Assembly (NCBI GenBank): GCA_044870185.1
Contig: JBIOYL010000379.1
Location: forward strand, 1-5,223
DNA: 5,223 nucleotides
Origin: JBIOYL01 sp044870185
GTDB taxonomy: Bacteria > Actinomycetota > CALGFH01
Direction of reading: 5' to 3'
Of the stretch, positions 4,976-5,223 are shown piece by piece (position 1 is the first letter of the stretch; every line of letters begins with the position of its first letter). Made by a program: the position numbers and the translations under genes. The notes under the pieces were generated by a model, which ran no database searches, was not told where the DNA came from, and saw only the letters and a program-made list of their open reading frames with translations.

Positions 4976-5223
4976 ATGCGGGACGACCCCATTTGGTACA
5001 AGACGGCCGTTTTCTATGAGTTGTACGCCCGCGGCTTCCAGGACGGCAACGGCGACGGCCAGGGCGACTTCCGGGGGTTGACTGAGCGGCTCGACTACCT
5101 GCAGTGGCTCGGCATCGACTGCATCTGGCTGCTGCCCATGTACCCGTCGCCGCTGCGCGACGGCGGCTACGACGTGGCCGACTACTTCTCGATCCTGCCC
5201 GACTACGGCACGCTGGGCGACTT
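4976..5223 (+). CDS. treS: GH13 enzyme, probably trehalose synthase (maltose alpha-glucosyltransferase), N-terminal 82 residues
   Basis: TreS interconverts maltose and trehalose by intramolecular transglucosylation in the cytoplasm, feeding maltose to glycogen or glucan metabolism. The visible part starts WYKTAVFYELYARGFQDGNGDGQGD, with the Asp-rich DGNGDGQGD loop (residues 23-31) that is the usual N-terminal calcium site of this GH13 group. It continues with FRGLTERLDYLQWLGIDCIWLLPMYPSPLRDGGYDVADY (32-70) and LPDYGTLGD (74-82). The PSPLRDGGYD block with LPDYGTLGD is most like TreS; a related GH13 alpha-glucosidase cannot be excluded because the catalytic Asp, Glu and Asp regions lie beyond the edge. 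The gene runs off the window in an open frame. It is divergent from the DUF2156 gene and so not part of the lipid operon. Some early codons (GTT, TAT, TTG) are less GC-rich than elsewhere, common near gene starts. Confidence 0.85.
   Translation, partial: MRDDPIWYKTAVFYELYARGFQDGNGDGQGDFRGLTERLDYLQWLGIDCIWLLPMYPSPLRDGGYDVADYFSILPDYGTLGD

Noticed and set aside
4869..5081. Forward open frame of 70 codons over the GH13 start
   Set aside because: It is out of frame with the clear GH13 protein beginning at 4976 and has no recognisable sequence.

Overview
The window is very GC-rich, with long GC-driven shadow reading frames on both strands and strong third-position G/C. Together with the protein families present, this suggests a high-GC Actinomycetota chromosome. 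The genus cannot be named from the sequence. I see no tRNA, rRNA, CRISPR array or phage module.

Layout from left to right. Positions 1-419 are the right end of an IS200/IS605-family element: the last 127 residues of a TnpB RNA-guided nuclease, then the structured right end that would form the 3' part of its omega RNA. Positions 420-608 are a non-coding leader. Next come three forward genes that touch or overlap and look like one operon: a PAP2-type membrane phosphatase (609-1457), a diacylglycerol kinase-like lipid kinase gene that looks broken (1450-2222), and a YihY/BrkB-family membrane protein (2219-3253). Facing them tail to tail, and overlapping the YihY frame by 193 bp, is a reverse-strand DUF2156 phosphatidylglycerol lysyltransferase-like membrane protein (3061-4806). 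A 169-bp divergent intergenic region with a perfect 10-bp inverted repeat at its DUF2156 side separates it from the 5' end of a GH13 enzyme that resembles trehalose synthase TreS (4976 to the window edge).

The central genes make a membrane-lipid neighbourhood: a phosphatase that would remove phosphate from lipid or isoprenoid phosphates, a kinase that would phosphorylate lipids, an integral membrane protein of unclear role, and an enzyme family that aminoacylates phosphatidylglycerol. The joint function is inferred from family membership and adjacency. TreS belongs to trehalose/maltose metabolism and has its own promoter region.

The most notable points are the lipid kinase lesions (a 1-nt frame break plus loss of the whole GGDGT/GTGN nucleotide-binding core, next to a 30-bp tandem duplication), the clear omega-RNA architecture at the TnpB right end with two interlocking stems, the deep convergent gene overlap, and the palindrome upstream of the DUF2156 gene. 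I do not see a convincing new defence or mobile system. Apart from these points the window is ordinary chromosome.
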